Source of the DNA: Pandoraea pnomenusa
Lineage (GTDB): Bacteria > Pseudomonadota > Gammaproteobacteria > Burkholderiales > Burkholderiaceae
Direction of reading: 5' to 3'
NCBI RefSeq assembly: GCF_000767615.3
Contig: NZ_CP009553.3
Coordinates: forward strand, 3,782,001-3,846,000
DNA: 64,000 nt
Position 1 is the stretch's first letter. Each line of letters opens with the position of its first letter. The position numbers and the translations under genes were made by a program. This document shows positions 24,860 to 35,860 of this stretch, one piece after another. The notes beneath the pieces are model-generated. The model searched no databases. It was not told where the DNA came from and was given only the letters and a program-made list of their open reading frames with translations.

Positions 24860-26565
24860 ACGCTCCCGACGCATTTACCCTCCCGCCGACGGCAACGCGC
24901 GCCGCGCGCCTGCGCGCCATGCTGCGCAGCCAGCAACTCGAATTTCTCATGGAAGCCCACAACGGCCTGTCCGCGCGCATTGTGCGCGAGGCGGGCTTCA
25001 AGGGCATCTGGGCATCCGGTCTGGCTATCTCGGCGCAGTTCGGCGTACGCGACAACAACGAAGCGAGCTGGACGCAAGTCGTCGACAACCTCGAGTTCAT
25101 GGCCGACGCGAGCGATCTGCCGATCCTGCTCGACGGCGACACCGGCTACGGCAACTTCAACAACATGCGGCGCCTCGTGCGCAAGCTCGAGCAGCGTGGC
25201 GTGGCCGGCGTCTGCATCGAAGACAAGGTCTTCCCGAAGACCAACAGCTTCATCGGTGGCGAGCGCCAGCCGCTGGCCGACGTCGACGAATTCTGCGGCA
25301 AGATCAAGGCAGGCAAGGACTCGCAGGGCGACGACGACTTCTCGATCGTCGCACGCGTCGAGGCCCTGATCGCAGGCTGGGGCATGGAAGAAGCCCTGCG
25401 CCGCGCCGAGGCGTACCGTCTGGCCGGCGCCGACGCCATCCTGATCCACAGCAAGCTCAAGCGTGCCGACGAGATCGTGCAGTTCGCCCGCGAATGGGAT
25501 AACCGCTGCCCGCTGGTGATCGTGCCGACCAAGTACTACAGCACCCCGACCGACGTTTTCCGGGACGCCGGCATCAGCGTGGTGATCTGGGCGAACCACC
25601 TGATCCGCGCGGCCACCTCCGCCATGCAGGCGGTCGCCGCGGAGATCCATCGCAGCGAAACGCTGGTCAACGTCGAGGACCGCATCGCGACCGTCGACGA
25701 GATTTTCCGCCTGCAGGACGCCGAGGAATACGCCCGGGCCGAAGATCGTTACCTGTCGGCCGCGAATGCGCCGCGCTCGGCCATCGTGCTGGCGGCGAGC
25801 CGTGGCAAGAATCTGGAAAGCGTGACGACCGATCGCCCGAAGGTGATGCTGCCTGTGGCCGGCAAGCCGCTGCTGCGCTGGCTGGTCGATGGCTTCAAGA
25901 AGCAGGGCGTGAACGACATCACGGTCGTGGGCGGCTACCGTGCCGACGCCATCGACACGGCCGGCATCACGCTGGCCGTGAACGAACGCCACGCCGAAAC
26001 CGGCGAACTGGCCTCGCTCGCGCAGGTGGCCAACGCGTTTGCGCACGACACCGTGATCTCCTACGGCGACCTGCTGTTCCGCAGCTACATCGTGCGCGAT
26101 CTGGTCGAGAGCGAGGCTGACTTTACCGTCGTGGTCGACTCGAGCGCCGCGACCACGGCCAACGCCGCGAACGCCAGCGTGCGCGACTTCGCCTATTGCT
26201 CGTCTGGCGACGATCGCGGGCTTTTCGGCCAGCAAGCGCGGCTCGAGAAGATCAGCGGCGACGCATCCGACGCCGGGCGCACACCGAACGGCCGCTGGAT
26301 CGGCCTGCTGGGCGTACGCGGCGACGACGGCCGCGCGCGACTCCAGCGTGTCTTCGCGGCGTTGCAGACGCGCCCGGATTTCGACCGGCTCGGCATGCCG
26401 GAGCTCATCAACGCGCTCGCGGCCGACGGCGCCGCCATCGCGGTGCAATACGTGCACGGCCACTGGCGAGGGGTGAACGACATGGAGGAATTCCGCCGCG
26501 CGGGCGACTTCGCCCACGGTCAGACGCCCTTCAGCGGCGCAGCGTCGGAGGCACAAGGTGATTGA
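24856..26565 (+). CDS. pepM: Phosphoenolpyruvate phosphomutase fused to a nucleotidyltransferase domain
   Basis: The product has 569 residues. Residues about 15-300 are PEP mutase, which isomerises PEP to phosphonopyruvate and forms the C-P bond. The diagnostic EDKx5NS motif is exact ([10 protein letters not shown], 122-131), and LDGDTGYGN (92-100) carries the magnesium-site residues. Residues about 308-555 are a second NTP-transferase domain ([20 protein letters not shown]). Its first loop reads LAASRGKNL instead of the usual LAAGxGxRL, so this domain may be impaired or have a changed nucleotide site. The intact stand-alone nucleotidyltransferase encoded just upstream could do that job. The gene overlaps its neighbours on both sides (4 and 8 bases). 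The PepM call is firm. Confidence 0.95.
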   Translation: MNAPDAFTLPPTATRAARLRAMLRSQQLEFLMEAHNGLSARIVREAGFKGIWASGLAISAQFGVRDNNEASWTQVVDNLEFMADASDLPILLDGDTGYGNFNNMRRLVRKLEQRGVAGVCIEDKVFPKTNSFIGGERQPLADVDEFCGKIKAGKDSQGDDDFSIVARVEALIAGWGMEEALRRAEAYRLAGADAILIHSKLKRADEIVQFAREWDNRCPLVIVPTKYYSTPTDVFRDAGISVVIWANHLIRAATSAMQAVAAEIHRSETLVNVEDRIATVDEIFRLQDAEEYARAEDRYLSAANAPRSAIVLAASRGKNLESVTTDRPKVMLPVAGKPLLRWLVDGFKKQGVNDITVVGGYRADAIDTAGITLAVNERHAETGELASLAQVANAFAHDTVISYGDLLFRSYIVRDLVESEADFTVVVDSSAATTANAANASVRDFAYCSSGDDRGLFGQQARLEKISGDASDAGRTPNGRWIGLLGVRGDDGRARLQRVFAALQTRPDFDRLGMPELINALAADGAAIAVQYVHGHWRGVNDMEEFRRAGDFAHGQTPFSGAASEAQGD

Positions 26566-27745
26566 GGCGGGACAATTCGTCGAAGCCGCGCGCAAGCATG
26601 GCTTCACTTGGTACACCGGCGTGCCCTGCTCGTTCCTCACGCCGTTCATCAACTACGTGCTGCAAGACCCCACGCTGCACTATCTGTCGGCGGCCAACGA
26701 AGGTGACGCGGTCGCCATTGCGGCCGGCGCGACCCTCGGCGAGGGCCGTGGCGCCCGTTCGGTCACGATGATGCAGAACTCGGGGCTGGGCAACGCCGTG
26801 AGTCCGCTCACGTCGCTCACATGGACGTTCCGCCTGCCGCAGTTGCTGATCGTAACGTGGCGCGGCCAGCCCGGCATCACCGACGAACCCCAGCACGCCC
26901 TCATGGGCCCCATCACGCCGGCCATGCTCGATCTGATGGAAGTGCCCTGGGAGCTGTTCCCGACCGAACCCGAGGCGATCGCGCCCGCGCTGGCGCGCGC
27001 CGTTCGCCACATGGACGAGACCGGACGCCCCTACGCGCTCGTGATGCAAAAAGGCAGTGTGGCGCCTTACCCGCTGCAACCGGCCGAGCGTCCGGCGCGT
27101 GCGGCGCAGCCGGCGCCCGTGTCGATGATGCGCGGCGTCGCGCCGTCCGGGCTGCCGACCCGCCGCGACGCGCTCGAACGCGTGATCGCTCACACGCCGC
27201 TCGAAGGCACGGTGGTGCTGGCGTCCACGGGCTTTTGTGGACGCGAGCTCTACGCACTCGGTGATCGCGCCAACCAGCTGTACATGGTCGGCTCGATGGG
27301 ATGCGTCACCACGCTGGCGCTGGGCCTGGCGCTCGCACGTCCGGACCTGCGCGTGGTCGCGCTCGACGGCGACGGGGCCGCGCTCATGCGCATGGGCGCA
27401 TTCGCGACCCTGGGCGCCTATGGTCCGTCCAACCTCGTCCATCTGCTGCTCGACAACGCCTCGCACGACTCTACCGGCGCCCAGGCCACCGTCTCGCCGA
27501 GCGTTTCCTTCGCGGGCGTGGCCGCCGCCAGCGGCTATGCGCTCGCGCTCGAGGGCGACACGCTCGACGTGGTCGAGGCACTGTTCGACGCCCGCACGGC
27601 CAGCCTGAGCGAAGGCCCGCGTTTCGCGTGCCTGAGCACTCGCCCGGGTACGCCAGACGGGCTGCCGCGGCCGAAGGTCACGCCCGAGACGGTCAGGGCG
27701 CGACTGATGGACCATATTGCACAACGCGCCCCGGCTTCGGCCTGA
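26558..27745 (+). CDS. ppd: Phosphonopyruvate decarboxylase
   Basis: This 395-residue ThDP-dependent enzyme decarboxylates phosphonopyruvate to phosphonoacetaldehyde, the step that pulls the unfavourable mutase reaction forward. The N-terminal half has [14 protein letters not shown] and the ThDP-activating glutamate in [30 protein letters not shown] is typical of this enzyme. The C-terminal half carries the ThDP/Mg motif [18 protein letters not shown] ending about 27 residues later in [10 protein letters not shown]. The start is GTG 26558, overlapping the pepM stop by eight bases; the reading MIEAGQF matches the usual start of the family. Both halves are on one chain, as expected. Confidence 0.94.
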   Translation: MIEAGQFVEAARKHGFTWYTGVPCSFLTPFINYVLQDPTLHYLSAANEGDAVAIAAGATLGEGRGARSVTMMQNSGLGNAVSPLTSLTWTFRLPQLLIVTWRGQPGITDEPQHALMGPITPAMLDLMEVPWELFPTEPEAIAPALARAVRHMDETGRPYALVMQKGSVAPYPLQPAERPARAAQPAPVSMMRGVAPSGLPTRRDALERVIAHTPLEGTVVLASTGFCGRELYALGDRANQLYMVGSMGCVTTLALGLALARPDLRVVALDGDGAALMRMGAFATLGAYGPSNLVHLLLDNASHDSTGAQATVSPSVSFAGVAAASGYALALEGDTLDVVEALFDARTASLSEGPRFACLSTRPGTPDGLPRPKVTPETVRARLMDHIAQRAPASA

Positions 27746-27785
27746 GCGACCGATCATTCACGATATCCGACGAGGAAGCTTCGCC

Positions 27786-28859
27786 ATGCTGTTACTGAAT
27801 CCGGGCCCCGTTACGCTGACCGAGCGCGTCCGCAAGAGCTTGCTGCAACCCGACCTGTGCCACCGCGAGCCGGAATTCTTCGATTTGCAGGAAGAAGCCC
27901 GCACGCGCCTGAACGCCGTGTACGGCCTCGACCCCGCAGTTTGGACGCCGGTGCTGATGACCGGCTCGGGCACGGCCGCCGTGGAGAGCATGACCGCCGG
28001 ACTCGTGCCGGAAGGCGGGCGTTTGCTGATCGTCGAGAATGGCGTTTACGGCGAACGGATCTCACAGATCGCCAGGCAGTACCGCATCGATCACGACATT
28101 CTCCATTTCGAGTGGATGCAGGCGCCCGATCTCGCGCAGATCGAGGCCAAGCTCGACGCGGCCGGGGATCGTCCGTACACGAATGTCGCGATCATCCACC
28201 ACGAAACCACCACGGGCCGCCTGAATGCGCTCGCGGGTGTGGCAGCCGCGTGCCGCGCGCGTGGCATCGACCTGCTCGTCGACGGCGTGAGCAGCTTCGC
28301 GGCCGAAGCCATCGACTTCGACGATACGGCGATTGCCGCCGTGGCCGCCACCGCGAACAAATGCGTGCACGGCGTGCCGGGGGTGTCGTTCGTGATGGTG
28401 CGCAAGACGGCGCTGGCCAAGGCCTTCAGTCGCACGTATTACCTCGACATCGCGCGCCTGGCCAAGCTGCAGGCCGAGCGCAACACGCCGTTCACGCCTT
28501 CCGTGCATGCGTACTACGCGCTGGTCGAAGCGCTGCGCGAACTCGAAGACGCCGGCGGCTGGCAAGCGCGCCATGCTCACTACGCCTCGCTGGCCGAGCA
28601 GGCGCGCGCCGGTCTGGCCGCACTGGGCATCGACAGCGTGCTCCCGCCCAACGAGTCGTCGGTCGTGCTGCGCGCGTACAAGCTGCCCGCGGGGGTGGAC
28701 TATCCGCGCCTGCATGACTGGCTCAAGGCCGACGGCTTCGTGATCTATGCAGGCCAGGGCGGCCTGTCCAGCGAACTGTTCCGCATCTCGACGATGGGCA
28801 ACCTCACGTCCGCCGACATCGACCGCCTGCTCGCTTCGTTCGCCCGCCTGGTGAAGTGA
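27786..28859 (+). CDS. phnW: 2-aminoethylphosphonate:pyruvate transaminase
   Basis: This 357-residue class V PLP aminotransferase starts [15 protein letters not shown], the typical beginning of PhnW-type enzymes. [12 protein letters not shown] (phosphate-binding loop), [20 protein letters not shown] (cofactor Asp) and the PLP lysine in [12 protein letters not shown] are all visible. In degradation the enzyme converts aminoethylphosphonate to phosphonoacetaldehyde. Next to pepM and ppd it should run in reverse to make 2-aminoethylphosphonate. No phosphonatase (phnX) gene is in the window, which supports the biosynthetic direction. The ATG is at 27786, 40 bases after ppd. Confidence 0.93.
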   Translation: MLLLNPGPVTLTERVRKSLLQPDLCHREPEFFDLQEEARTRLNAVYGLDPAVWTPVLMTGSGTAAVESMTAGLVPEGGRLLIVENGVYGERISQIARQYRIDHDILHFEWMQAPDLAQIEAKLDAAGDRPYTNVAIIHHETTTGRLNALAGVAAACRARGIDLLVDGVSSFAAEAIDFDDTAIAAVAATANKCVHGVPGVSFVMVRKTALAKAFSRTYYLDIARLAKLQAERNTPFTPSVHAYYALVEALRELEDAGGWQARHAHYASLAEQARAGLAALGIDSVLPPNESSVVLRAYKLPAGVDYPRLHDWLKADGFVIYAGQGGLSSELFRISTMGNLTSADIDRLLASFARLVK

Positions 28860-28881
28860 GCGCGGGGACGGACGTTCAGCC

Positions 28882-30828
28882 ATGACCGATTTGCTAGCCA
28901 GCATCCACTCCCCGACCGATCTGCGCGCACTGTCGCGCGCCGACCTGCGGCGCCTGGCCGACGAGCTGCGCGCCTGCGTGCTCGAAAACGTCTCGCGCAC
29001 CGGCGGGCATCTCTCGTCGAACCTCGGCACTGTCGAGTTGACGATCGCCCTGCACTACGTCTTCGATACCCCCAACGATCGCATCGTCTGGGATGTGGGA
29101 CACCAGACGTACCCGCACAAGATCCTCACGGGACGCCGCGAGGCCATGCCCTCCCTGCGTCAGTGGCAAGGCTTGTCGGGCTTTCCCAAGCGTGACGAAT
29201 CGCCATACGACACGTTCGGCACGGCGCATTCGAGCACGTCGATTTCCGCCGCGCTGGGCATGGCGCTGGCGAGCAAGGTCAAGGGCGAGAAGCGACATTC
29301 GATCGCCGTGATCGGCGACGGCGCCATGACGGCGGGCGAAGCGTTCGAGGCGCTCAACAACGCCGGCGTGTACGACGACCTGCCGTTCCTTGTCGTGCTC
29401 AACGACAACGACATGTCGATCTCGCCGCCGGTGGGCGCGCTCAATCAATATCTCACGCGCCTGATGTCCGGCCAGTTCTATTCGGCGGGCAAGGAAAGTG
29501 TGCGCAATCTGTTGCGCAATGCCCCCGCGCCCATGCGCGAGCTGGCCCACCGGCTCGAAGAGCATGCGAAAGCCATCGTCTCGCCCACGGGCACGATGTT
29601 CGAAGAGTTCGGCTTCAACTATCTTGGTCCCATCGACGGCCACGATCTCGACGCCCTCATCCCCGCGCTGGAAAACATCAAGGCGCTCAGGGGCCCGCAG
29701 TTTCTGCATGTCGTCACGCGCAAGGGGCGCGGATACAAGCTCGCCGAGGCCGACCCCGTGCTGTACCACGGCCCGGGCAAGTTCAACCCGAGCGAAGGCA
29801 TTCGCCCCGCCGCACCGGGCACCGCGGCGGCCAGGACGTACACGCAGGTCTTCGGCGAGTGGTTGTGCGACGCCGCGGCGGCGGACAAGCGCGTGGTGGG
29901 CATCACCCCCGCCATGCGCGAAGGCTCCGGGCTCGTCGAATTCGAGAAGCGTTTTCCCGAGCGGTATTACGACGTCGGCATTGCCGAACAGCACGCAGTC
30001 ACGTTTGCGGGCGGGCTCGCGACCGAGGGGCTGCGGCCTGTGGTCGCCATCTACTCGACGTTCCTGCAACGCGGCTACGACCAGTTGATTCACGACGTCG
30101 CCTTGCAGAATCTGCCAGTCGTCTTCGCGATCGACCGCGGCGGCCTGGTCGGCGCCGATGGCGCCACGCATGCGGGTGCGTACGACATGGCCTATCTGAG
30201 ATGCATTCCGAACATGGTCGTCATGGCGCCGGCCGACGAAAGCGAATGCCGCCAGATGTTGCAGACGGCGCTCGGCATCGAGGGCCCCAGCGCCGTGCGC
30301 TATCCGCGCGGCACGGGTCCCGGCGTCAAGACCGAAGCGCAGCTGTCGACGTTGCCCTTGGGACGGGCGCAGACACGCCGACGCAGCGCCGCCCCGGCGG
30401 GCCGTCGTGTGGCCATCCTGGCCTTTGGTTCGATGGTGGCGCCAGCGGAGCAGGTGGCCGGCGAGTTCGACGCGAGCGTGCTTAACATGCGCTTCGTCAA
30501 GCCGCTGGACGAAGCGGCGGTGCTGGAGGTCGCGCGCACGCACGATCTCGTTGTCACGCTGGAGGAAGGGGCGATCATGGGTGGCGCGGGCACGGCGTGT
30601 GTCGAAGCGCTCAATGCCCACGGCGTGCAGGTGCCGGTGCTGCAACTGGGACTGCCCGATATTTACATCGATCAGGGCACGCCCGCGCAGCAGCTCGCGT
30701 CGGTCGGCCTGGACGCCACGGGCATCGCGGCGTCGATCCGTCGCGCGCTGGCCGCGCGCCTCGGCGGCAAGGTCGAGGCCGTCGGGACAGGCGTCGCGGG
30801 CGAGGCGCTCGACTCGCCGCACCCGTAA
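28882..30828 (+). CDS. dxs: 1-deoxy-D-xylulose-5-phosphate synthase
   Basis: This 648-residue enzyme is the first of the MEP isoprenoid pathway, condensing pyruvate and glyceraldehyde 3-phosphate. The ThDP domain shows [31 protein letters not shown] and [20 protein letters not shown]. The transketolase-type middle domain has [19 protein letters not shown]. Length is normal (about 620-640). It is the last gene of the phosphonate operon, 22 bases after the transaminase, and just before the hopanoid block, where extra isoprenoid precursor would be needed. Hopanoid loci often carry a dxs copy. Whether this is the only dxs of the genome cannot be told here. A strong terminator follows. Confidence 0.96.
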   Translation: MTDLLASIHSPTDLRALSRADLRRLADELRACVLENVSRTGGHLSSNLGTVELTIALHYVFDTPNDRIVWDVGHQTYPHKILTGRREAMPSLRQWQGLSGFPKRDESPYDTFGTAHSSTSISAALGMALASKVKGEKRHSIAVIGDGAMTAGEAFEALNNAGVYDDLPFLVVLNDNDMSISPPVGALNQYLTRLMSGQFYSAGKESVRNLLRNAPAPMRELAHRLEEHAKAIVSPTGTMFEEFGFNYLGPIDGHDLDALIPALENIKALRGPQFLHVVTRKGRGYKLAEADPVLYHGPGKFNPSEGIRPAAPGTAAARTYTQVFGEWLCDAAAADKRVVGITPAMREGSGLVEFEKRFPERYYDVGIAEQHAVTFAGGLATEGLRPVVAIYSTFLQRGYDQLIHDVALQNLPVVFAIDRGGLVGADGATHAGAYDMAYLRCIPNMVVMAPADESECRQMLQTALGIEGPSAVRYPRGTGPGVKTEAQLSTLPLGRAQTRRRSAAPAGRRVAILAFGSMVAPAEQVAGEFDASVLNMRFVKPLDEAAVLEVARTHDLVVTLEEGAIMGGAGTACVEALNAHGVQVPVLQLGLPDIYIDQGTPAQQLASVGLDATGIAASIRRALAARLGGKVEAVGTGVAGEALDSPHP

Positions 30829-30877
30829 GCGCGAAGTGCATCACGGCCCCTCGGACGCCCAGGGGGCCGGTCCCGAA

Positions 30878-30909
30878 AGAAAAACGGCACCTCGCGGTGC
30901 CGTTTTTCT
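30878..30909. terminator. Rho-independent terminator after dxs
   Basis: Arms AGAAAAACGGCACC (30878-30891) and GGTGCCGTTTTTCT (30896-30909) with loop TCGC, about 50 bases after the dxs stop. The A-rich left side means it could also end the convergent hpnN transcript. Confidence 0.9.
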
Positions 30910-30954
30910 TGCCTAAGCAAATCCGTCGACCGATTCGCAGGCGCGTCCGTGCCG

Positions 30955-33618
30955 TCAGGATTTCGGTGGCGGCACGTGAGGCTCGCGCGGCTTGCCCATG
31001 AGCACGGGCTGGAAGAACACGGCGCCGATGAGCGTGCACACCAGCGACAACGCCAGCAGCTTGCCCATGCTCGACGTGCCCGGGTGGTGCGAGAGCCACA
31101 GGCTGCCAAAGGCGATGCCGGTGGTGGCGGCGGACAGTACGATCGCCTGCGTGAGGCTCGACGCCAACAACCGCGTCTTGCCTTCGCGCCAGGCAATCAC
31201 GTAGTAGATCTTGAAAGCCACGCCCACGCCAAGCAGCAACGGCAGCGCGATGATGTTCGCGAAGTTCAGCGGCAGCCCGATCAGCACGGAAATCTCCAGC
31301 GTGACCGCCGCCGAGACCAGCAGCGGCACGAGCGTGCGCAGCACGTCGCCAAACTTGCGCAGTGCCAGCCAGAGCAACACGGTGATCGAAAGCAGCGCCC
31401 AGGCGCCCGCCTCGATGAACGAGCGGATGATGGTGTCGGCCGAGCGAAGAATCGAGATCGGCCCGCCGACGGCGTCCGGGGTCGTCGCCAGCACGGCTGC
31501 GCTGAACTTGCGCAGCATGGCGTCGTCGCTCGGATCGGCGCCCTTGTCAACGCGCGGCGAGATATTCACGAGCGCACGGCCGTCAGCCGCCACCCATTGC
31601 GAGACGATGTCGCGAGGCAGCGTCTCGCGCGTGACCTCGTGCGGCTGCAACGCATCGCGCAGTTGGCCGAGCGCCAGCTTGAGCGGGTCGGCAATCGCGC
31701 GATCCGCACGGTCGCGCGTGGCGGCGTCGGCCGCCGCCAGTTTGCGCAGCGCAGCGGCAAGGCGCTGGGCCTCCCTGGCGCCTTCGCCCGGATGATCGAG
31801 CGCGGCATCTTCCAACTGCCCCGCTGCCGTCCTGAGCGACGACACGCGGGCGGCGTCCGCCCCCGGCGCGAGCGGCGTTTGCGTGAGCACCGGCATGAGC
31901 GACGCGGAGGCCGTGGCAATTTGCGCGAGCTTGGCCGGCTGATCGGCCGGCATGAACGTCGTGAGCGTGACCACGCGGCCCACCTCGGGCACCGCGCGAA
32001 GCCTTGCGGCATCGGCGTCGGCGGCGGCGAGATTCGGTGCGAGCAGTTGCACGTCGTTTACGCCGGCCTCCGGCGAGTTGGCCAGGTCGTTGAGCGTGGC
32101 CATCGACTCGGTCTTCGGGTCCTTCAGGTGAAGCGGATTGAAGTCGAAGTGCAGATGCGCGAGCAGCGGCAGACCGGCCACCACCAGCGCCAGCGTGCCG
32201 TACAGCAGCGGATTGCGGTACCTTTCGGTGAAATCGTCCACCCGGCCGAGGCTGCGAAAGCCCGGCGGGCTGGCCTCGCCCCTGGGCTTGAGCACGCTGA
32301 TGAGCGCAGGCAGCAAGGTGATGGCCGACGGGAAGGCTACGCACAGAATCCCCACACCGGCGATCAACCCGAGTTCGGACACACCGCGATAGTCGGTCGG
32401 CAGAAACGAGAAGAAGCTCGCGGCCGTGGCGGCGGCGGCCAGCGACAACGGCATCGCAATCGCGCGGCCCGCGGCAACGAGCGCGCCGCGCAACGCTGCT
32501 TCGCCCTCGTGCCCCGCCTTGCCGCCGCGCTCACCAGCCTCGCCACGGGCGTCCCACCGATGGCGCTCCTCGCGGTATCGCACACCGAACTGGATACCGA
32601 AGTCCACGCCGATGCCAACGAACAGCACCGCGAACGCGACCGAGATCATGTTGAGCGCGCCGACCATCATCAGGCCCAGCGCAAATGTGACGGCCAGTCC
32701 GGCGAGCAGCGTAATGAACACCGCCAGAATCATCTTGCCCGAGCGCACCGCCAGCCAGAGCACGACCAGCACGGCAAGCAGCGTGATGACGGCGTTCGGA
32801 CCGGCGTCCTCGCGCACCGAGGCAAACTCCTCGTCGGACAGCGGCCGCGACCCGGTCAGGCGCACCCGGGCGCCGTAGCGCTCGGCAAGCTTGAGCTCGG
32901 CCGCGGCCTCGCGAATGCGCGTGGCCGCGTTCGCCCCGGCTTCGAGCGACGCGTAGTCGACCACCGGCTGCACCTGCACATAACTGCGCGCCACGGTGTC
33001 GGGCGTGACGAGCCCGCGCCAGGACATCGCCGCCGCACGACCGGCCAGCACGGCCTCGGTCGTATCGGCCGCGTGTCCCAGAAGGTCGCGCATGTCCGCA
33101 AGCTTCACCTGCCCGGTGAGCAGCGGCGTTTGCAGCGTGACCGACAGCAGGTTCGACAGGCCGGTCAGGCTCGGGTCCTGCGCCAGACGATTGAGCAGGG
33201 GCTTGGCGTCTTCGAGCTTCCCTGTGAGCGACTTCACGTCGTCCAGCGTCGCGAAGAGCAACGCATTGTGCGCGAAGAATTCGCCCGCTCCCGGCCGGCT
33301 CACCGCACGAAACACGTCGGTCTCGGTCGCGAGTCGGGCGGCCAGCTCGGCGGCCGCCTTGTCCGCGAACTCCACGGCGGGCGCGTCCACGACGGCCAGC
33401 GTCATGTCGGTTTTCTGCGGGAAGGCACGATCGATCTCGCGGCCACGCTCGGCGGCCGGCGTGTTCGAGTCGATCAGGCTCGAAATGTCGGTGTTGATCG
33501 CAAAATGTTTGGCGACGTACACACAACTCGCCATCACGAGCAGCAGCGAAGCGAAGATGACCGGGTACGCGTGCTTCGCCGAAAATCGGACGATGCGTAC
33601 CACGAGCGAAGTCAGCAT
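30955..33618 (-). CDS. hpnN: Hopanoid RND transporter HpnN
   Basis: This 887-residue RND-type inner-membrane protein belongs to the MmpL-like group with two sterol-sensing-like transmembrane bundles. There is an N-terminal helix ([22 protein letters not shown]), a first periplasmic domain (about 50-265), five to six helices ([16 protein letters not shown] onward), a second periplasmic domain (about 455-700) and a closing bundle ([19 protein letters not shown]). [15 protein letters not shown] (about 345-360) holds the acidic residue of the proton relay. HpnN moves hopanoids to the outer membrane in other bacteria. The start ATG 33616-33618 gives the normal length; longer in-frame starts add a non-homologous leader. 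It is divergent from hpnM. Confidence 0.94.
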   Translation of the reverse strand: MLTSLVVRIVRFSAKHAYPVIFASLLLVMASCVYVAKHFAINTDISSLIDSNTPAAERGREIDRAFPQKTDMTLAVVDAPAVEFADKAAAELAARLATETDVFRAVSRPGAGEFFAHNALLFATLDDVKSLTGKLEDAKPLLNRLAQDPSLTGLSNLLSVTLQTPLLTGQVKLADMRDLLGHAADTTEAVLAGRAAAMSWRGLVTPDTVARSYVQVQPVVDYASLEAGANAATRIREAAAELKLAERYGARVRLTGSRPLSDEEFASVREDAGPNAVITLLAVLVVLWLAVRSGKMILAVFITLLAGLAVTFALGLMMVGALNMISVAFAVLFVGIGVDFGIQFGVRYREERHRWDARGEAGERGGKAGHEGEAALRGALVAAGRAIAMPLSLAAAATAASFFSFLPTDYRGVSELGLIAGVGILCVAFPSAITLLPALISVLKPRGEASPPGFRSLGRVDDFTERYRNPLLYGTLALVVAGLPLLAHLHFDFNPLHLKDPKTESMATLNDLANSPEAGVNDVQLLAPNLAAADADAARLRAVPEVGRVVTLTTFMPADQPAKLAQIATASASLMPVLTQTPLAPGADAARVSSLRTAAGQLEDAALDHPGEGAREAQRLAAALRKLAAADAATRDRADRAIADPLKLALGQLRDALQPHEVTRETLPRDIVSQWVAADGRALVNISPRVDKGADPSDDAMLRKFSAAVLATTPDAVGGPISILRSADTIIRSFIEAGAWALLSITVLLWLALRKFGDVLRTLVPLLVSAAVTLEISVLIGLPLNFANIIALPLLLGVGVAFKIYYVIAWREGKTRLLASSLTQAIVLSAATTGIAFGSLWLSHHPGTSSMGKLLALSLVCTLIGAVFFQPVLMGKPREPHVPPPKS

Positions 33619-33841
33619 GTAGCGGTTCCGGAAGGTAAAGACGGTGTCTCCGCCGCGCTCGCAGCCCCCAAACACGTAACGAAACGTTAGCCGGAGGGCC
33701 TGGCGGGGAACCAATCGCGGACGTTGTCCGTCGATCAGCCATTGAAACGCGGGGAAACGGTGTATTGACGAAATCGCAGCAGTATACAAGGCCGCGTGCA
33801 CTACACTACCGCCTACCCGATTTAAACCGACGATCTCAGGT

Positions 33842-34486
33842 ATGAACAAATTCCTCGTGACAGCATTCAGCGCTGTCGCCTTCAGCGGCATCGGCATGTC
33901 GAGCGCCTGGGCGCAGGCCGGCACGTCCAATCCGAACGACATGGTGAAAACGGCCGTCGAGACGGTCGTCAAGGCCGCCAAGGCCGACCCTGCCGCGCGC
34001 GACGGCGACGTGGCGGCCACGGCCCGCGTGGTGGCGCGCGACTTTCTGCCCTACACCGATTTCCTTCGCACCACGCGCTACGCGGTCGGCCCGAAGGCCT
34101 TCGACAGCGCCACGCCGGCGCAGCAGCAGCAAGTCTTCGAACAGTTCCAGCAACTGCTGGTCAATACCTTCGCCCTGCAACTCTCGCAGGTGCGCGGCAC
34201 ACAGATTTCGTTCAAGTTCGCCCCGGCCAAACTCACCGCGACCAGCAACGACGTCGTGGTCGGCGCCACGGTCAGCGGCACCGGCGACAATCTGTCGGTG
34301 GCCTACCGATTGGCAAAAACCGACAAGGGCTGGAAGATCTACGACATCAACATGATGGGCGAGAACGTGGCCAATGCCTGGCTCATCCAGTTGTATCAAC
34401 CTCAGTTCAAGGCGCGCATCGAGCAGGGTGGCATCGACAGCCTGATTGGCTACCTGCGCGAGAAGAACGCAAGATTTGGCAAATAA
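33842..34486 (+). CDS. hpnM: HpnM, MlaC-like hopanoid-associated periplasmic protein
   Basis: This 214-residue protein has a signal peptide (about 1-25, cleavage near SAWAQA) followed by an MlaC/Ttg2D-type lipid-binding domain. [40 protein letters not shown] and [22 protein letters not shown] are typical of the family. MlaC proteins shuttle phospholipids across the periplasm; the hopanoid-cluster version is thought to pair with the RND protein HpnN, whose gene is divergent across 223 bases. It starts a plus-strand series with ispH and hpnH but is separated from ispH by 391 bases. Confidence 0.92.
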   Translation: MNKFLVTAFSAVAFSGIGMSSAWAQAGTSNPNDMVKTAVETVVKAAKADPAARDGDVAATARVVARDFLPYTDFLRTTRYAVGPKAFDSATPAQQQQVFEQFQQLLVNTFALQLSQVRGTQISFKFAPAKLTATSNDVVVGATVSGTGDNLSVAYRLAKTDKGWKIYDINMMGENVANAWLIQLYQPQFKARIEQGGIDSLIGYLREKNARFGK

Positions 34487-34877
34487 AACAAGGACTTGAC
34501 ATTGATTTTCAGGGCCGGCGCGGTCCTCCGGGCGCGCCAATCCCGGCGCCGGACTCGTCTGTGCGCGGCGTTGGCGGGAGACGGGCGCCGGACAGGGGCA
34601 GGACAAGCTCCGGATCGGGGGACGGATAGGGGCGGAACAAGGCGTGATGGATCGACGTTTTCGCAACACACCGCGACGCCCGTCAACCGGGGGTCATCAG
34701 CAATAATTGGCCGCGGCGGTTACAATCGTCGCTTGTCAAACGACCGGACGGCGGTCCCCTCGACGGGTACACGCGATTTGCCATCAAAACTGGCCTCGCG
34801 CGTTCCATGCGGCCACATGCACGACATGGGAACCCGATAGCAACCGCCATCCCGGCCGACCTGAGCCGGAGAGCTGA
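34487..34877. other. Intergenic region hpnM-ispH
   Basis: About 390 bases with no convincing gene; fkpB, which often precedes ispH, is absent. A TACAAT -10-like hexamer at 34721-34726 may belong to an ispH promoter, but its -35 is weak. A TTGACA at 34496-34501 has no matching -10. Confidence 0.4.
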
Positions 34878-35837
34878 ATGCAAGTCATACTTGCCCAACC
34901 CCGCGGGTTTTGTGCGGGTGTCATACGTGCGATCGATATCGTCGAGCGCGCCCTGGAAAAATACGGCGCCCCCGTCTACGTGCGTCATGAGATCGTCCAC
35001 AACAAGCACGTGGTCGACTCGCTCAAGGCCAAGGGCGCGCGCTTCATCGACGAGTTGTCCGAAGCCCCCGCGGGCGCTGTCACCATCTTCAGCGCGCACG
35101 GCGTCGCGCGCGTCGTCGAACAGGAAGCGGAAGTCCGCGGCCTGAAGGTGCTCAATGCGACCTGCCCGCTCGTGACGAAGGTGCACATCCAGGGCAAGAA
35201 TTACGTGTCCGCGGGCCGCGAAGTCATTCTGATCGGTCACGCCGGCCACCCGGAAGTCGAAGGGACCATGGGGCAGATCGACGGCCCCGTGCACCTGGTG
35301 CAGACCGAGGACGATGTGGATGCGCTCGCGCTCGCCATCGACACCCCGGTGTCGTACGTGACGCAGACCACGCTGTCGGTCGACGAGACTCGCGGTATCA
35401 TTGCTGCGCTGCAACGTCGTTTTACCGACATCGTCGGCCCGAACACCAAGGACATCTGCTATGCCACGCAGAACCGCCAGACCGCCGTGCGCGAGCTGTG
35501 CGAGCGTGTGGAGGTGCTGCTCGTGGTCGGCGCGACGAACAGCTCGAATTCGAACCGCCTGCGCGAAATCGGCGCCGAAATGGGGCTGCCGAGCTACCTT
35601 GTGGCCGATGGCTCCGAGGTAAATCCGGAATGGGTACGCGGTCAGGCCCGCATCGGCATTACCGCGGGGGCGTCCGCGCCCGAGCGCATGGTCGAAGACG
35701 TGATCGACGCGCTGCGTCGCATCGACACGGTCGAAGTGACTCTCATGGACGGCATCGAAGAAACCATTCAGTTTCGCCTGCCGTCGGAATTGACCAAAGA
35801 CGAGCCGGTTACCGCGCGCCACGCGGTCGCCGGCTAA
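34878..35837 (+). CDS. ispH: 4-hydroxy-3-methylbut-2-enyl diphosphate reductase
   Basis: This 319-residue iron-sulfur enzyme is the last of the MEP pathway and makes IPP and DMAPP. The three cluster cysteines are visible in [11 protein letters not shown] (Cys13), [12 protein letters not shown] (about Cys97) and [10 protein letters not shown] (about Cys196). Conserved substrate-site stretches are [38 protein letters not shown] and TNSSNSNRL. It sits 23 bases ahead of hpnH, so it is probably co-transcribed with the hopanoid genes and, with dxs, supplies the isoprenoid units. The ATG is preceded by CCGGAGAG. Confidence 0.97.
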   Translation: MQVILAQPRGFCAGVIRAIDIVERALEKYGAPVYVRHEIVHNKHVVDSLKAKGARFIDELSEAPAGAVTIFSAHGVARVVEQEAEVRGLKVLNATCPLVTKVHIQGKNYVSAGREVILIGHAGHPEVEGTMGQIDGPVHLVQTEDDVDALALAIDTPVSYVTQTTLSVDETRGIIAALQRRFTDIVGPNTKDICYATQNRQTAVRELCERVEVLLVVGATNSSNSNRLREIGAEMGLPSYLVADGSEVNPEWVRGQARIGITAGASAPERMVEDVIDALRRIDTVEVTLMDGIEETIQFRLPSELTKDEPVTARHAVAG

Positions 35838-35860
35838 CGCAACACGAACAGGAGCCGAAC

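Noticed and set aside
27786..28859. Reading the AEP transaminase as part of phosphonate degradation
   Set aside because: pepM and ppd lie directly upstream in overlapping order and no phosphonatase or C-P lyase gene is present, so the biosynthetic direction fits better.
30949..33690. Plus-strand open frame of about 900 codons opposite hpnN
   Set aside because: The product is Arg/His/Gly-rich without any motif, while the minus strand encodes a full RND transporter with membrane helices.
34496..34501. TTGACA as a -35 promoter element
   Set aside because: It lies ten bases after the hpnM stop in a GC-rich stretch without a -10 at a suitable distance.
34496..34840. Small plus-strand frame in the hpnM-ispH gap as a gene
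   Set aside because: The product is Arg/Gly/Thr-rich with no resemblance to FkpB or any family and no ribosome-binding site.
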